Positions 63,636-64,000 of a stretch of DNA of 64,000 bases are shown here, in pieces. Every line of letters starts with the position of its first letter. Within the stretch, counting starts at the first letter, position 1. The stretch comes from Clostridia bacterium (GTDB lineage Bacteria > Bacillota > Clostridia > Lachnospirales > Lachnospiraceae), in the NCBI GenBank assembly GCA_910574835.1, contig CAJTDE010000005.1, positions 1 through 64,000 of the forward strand. The letters are read 5' to 3'. The notes beneath the pieces are model-generated. The model was given only the letters and a program-made list of their open reading frames with translations, did not search any database and had not been told where the DNA came from. The position numbers were made by a program, and so were the translations under genes.

Positions 63636-64000
63636 ATGAAGGAGAAATTGCAGAAAATCCGCGAACAAGCCATGAAGCAGATACAGTCGGCGGAAAGCTT
63701 GAATACACTGAACGATGTGCGTGTGGCCATTCTCGGAAAAAAGGGAGAGCTGACAAGCGTCCTGAAAGGAATGAAGGACGTTGCTCCTGAGGACCGGCCG
63801 AAGGTAGGCCAGCTTGTCAATGAAACGCGCGAGGAGATTGAGCGTGTTCTGGAGCAGGCCAAGAAAAAAATGGAGGCCCTGGTTCGGGAAGAAAAGCTGA
63901 AAGCCGAGGTGATTGATGTAACGCTTCCATCCAAAAAGAACCGTGTAGGCCATCGTCATCCCAACACCATTGCCCTGGAAGAGGTGGAGCGCATCTTTAT
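63636..64000 (+). CDS. pheS: Phenylalanyl-tRNA synthetase alpha subunit (partial)
   Basis: The first 121 codons of pheS, cut by the window end. N-terminal coiled coil typical of the alpha subunit (LQKIREQAMKQIQ, LGKKGELTSVLKGMKDV), then DVTLPSKKNRVGHRHPN, the start of the catalytic domain. ATG 63636 follows AGGAGA. The T-box upstream supports the call. pheT is expected beyond the window. Confidence 0.95.
   Translation, partial: MKEKLQKIREQAMKQIQSAESLNTLNDVRVAILGKKGELTSVLKGMKDVAPEDRPKVGQLVNETREEIERVLEQAKKKMEALVREEKLKAEVIDVTLPSKKNRVGHRHPNTIALEEVERIF

Overview
The window looks like a chromosomal segment from a low-to-mid GC anaerobic Firmicute, most likely a Lachnospiraceae member (Blautia-like). 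This rests on the ylxM-ffh-rpsP-khpA-rimM-trmD-rplS-lepB-rbgA-rnhB cluster, DUF5688, ECF sigma/DUF4179, YlmC and SpoIID-like sporulation proteins, a T-box before pheS, a Firmicutes-type 6S RNA, and AGGAGG-type ribosome binding sites. I place it by gene content only, not by database comparison.

Layout. 1-6.6 kb: nitroreductase, a MarR regulator with a MATE exporter and a repeated operator, a decayed XRE/ABC chimera, a VanY-type D,D-carboxypeptidase with a proline-rich tail, and cardiolipin synthase. 6.5-10.5 kb: CBS protein, gltX and a UvrD-type helicase. 10.5-19 kb is accessory: two kinds of structured repeat, a lipoprotein gene broken by a frameshift and by an IS66 element with a clear 8-bp target duplication, an MgtC-like protein, the intact lipoprotein paralogue, YlmC, and a probably truncated secreted protein. 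19.4-27.7 kb: nrdR, an EamA transporter fused to a YqeG-type phosphatase, a Xaa-Pro peptidase, a sugar kinase, efp, tRNA-Arg, DUF5688 and an SH3 protein. 27.8-30.9 kb: an orphan FliD-like protein, a small helical protein and gdhA. 31.1-39.9 kb: the SRP/ribosome-maturation cluster. 40-45.5 kb: DUF1275, an AraC regulator, a nonsense-mutated Rpn-type nuclease and an alpha-galactosidase. 45.9-49.9 kb: a FIST/chemoreceptor-like pair bracketed by two hairpin repeats, then an ECF sigma factor with its DUF4179 partner. 50-58.3 kb: threonine synthase, a small membrane protein, citrate synthase, and a LacI-controlled PTS/hexose-6-phosphate operon resembling allulose/allose use. 58.6-64 kb: PEP carboxykinase, 6S RNA, SpoIID-like protein, YihY, and T-box-pheS (cut by the window end).

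The most unusual material is non-coding. Family A is four ~210-250 bp hairpins (657-870, 10525-10737, 45471-45717, 47937-48148) whose arms change between copies in a compensating way. Family B is two ~175-205 bp multi-stem elements, one of them inside the efp leader. Family D is a repeated leader segment ending exactly in the Shine-Dalgarno sequence of unrelated genes. Family C consists of small palindromes and one ~142-bp element with terminal inverted repeats. No CRISPR array, prophage, rRNA operon or origin was seen.
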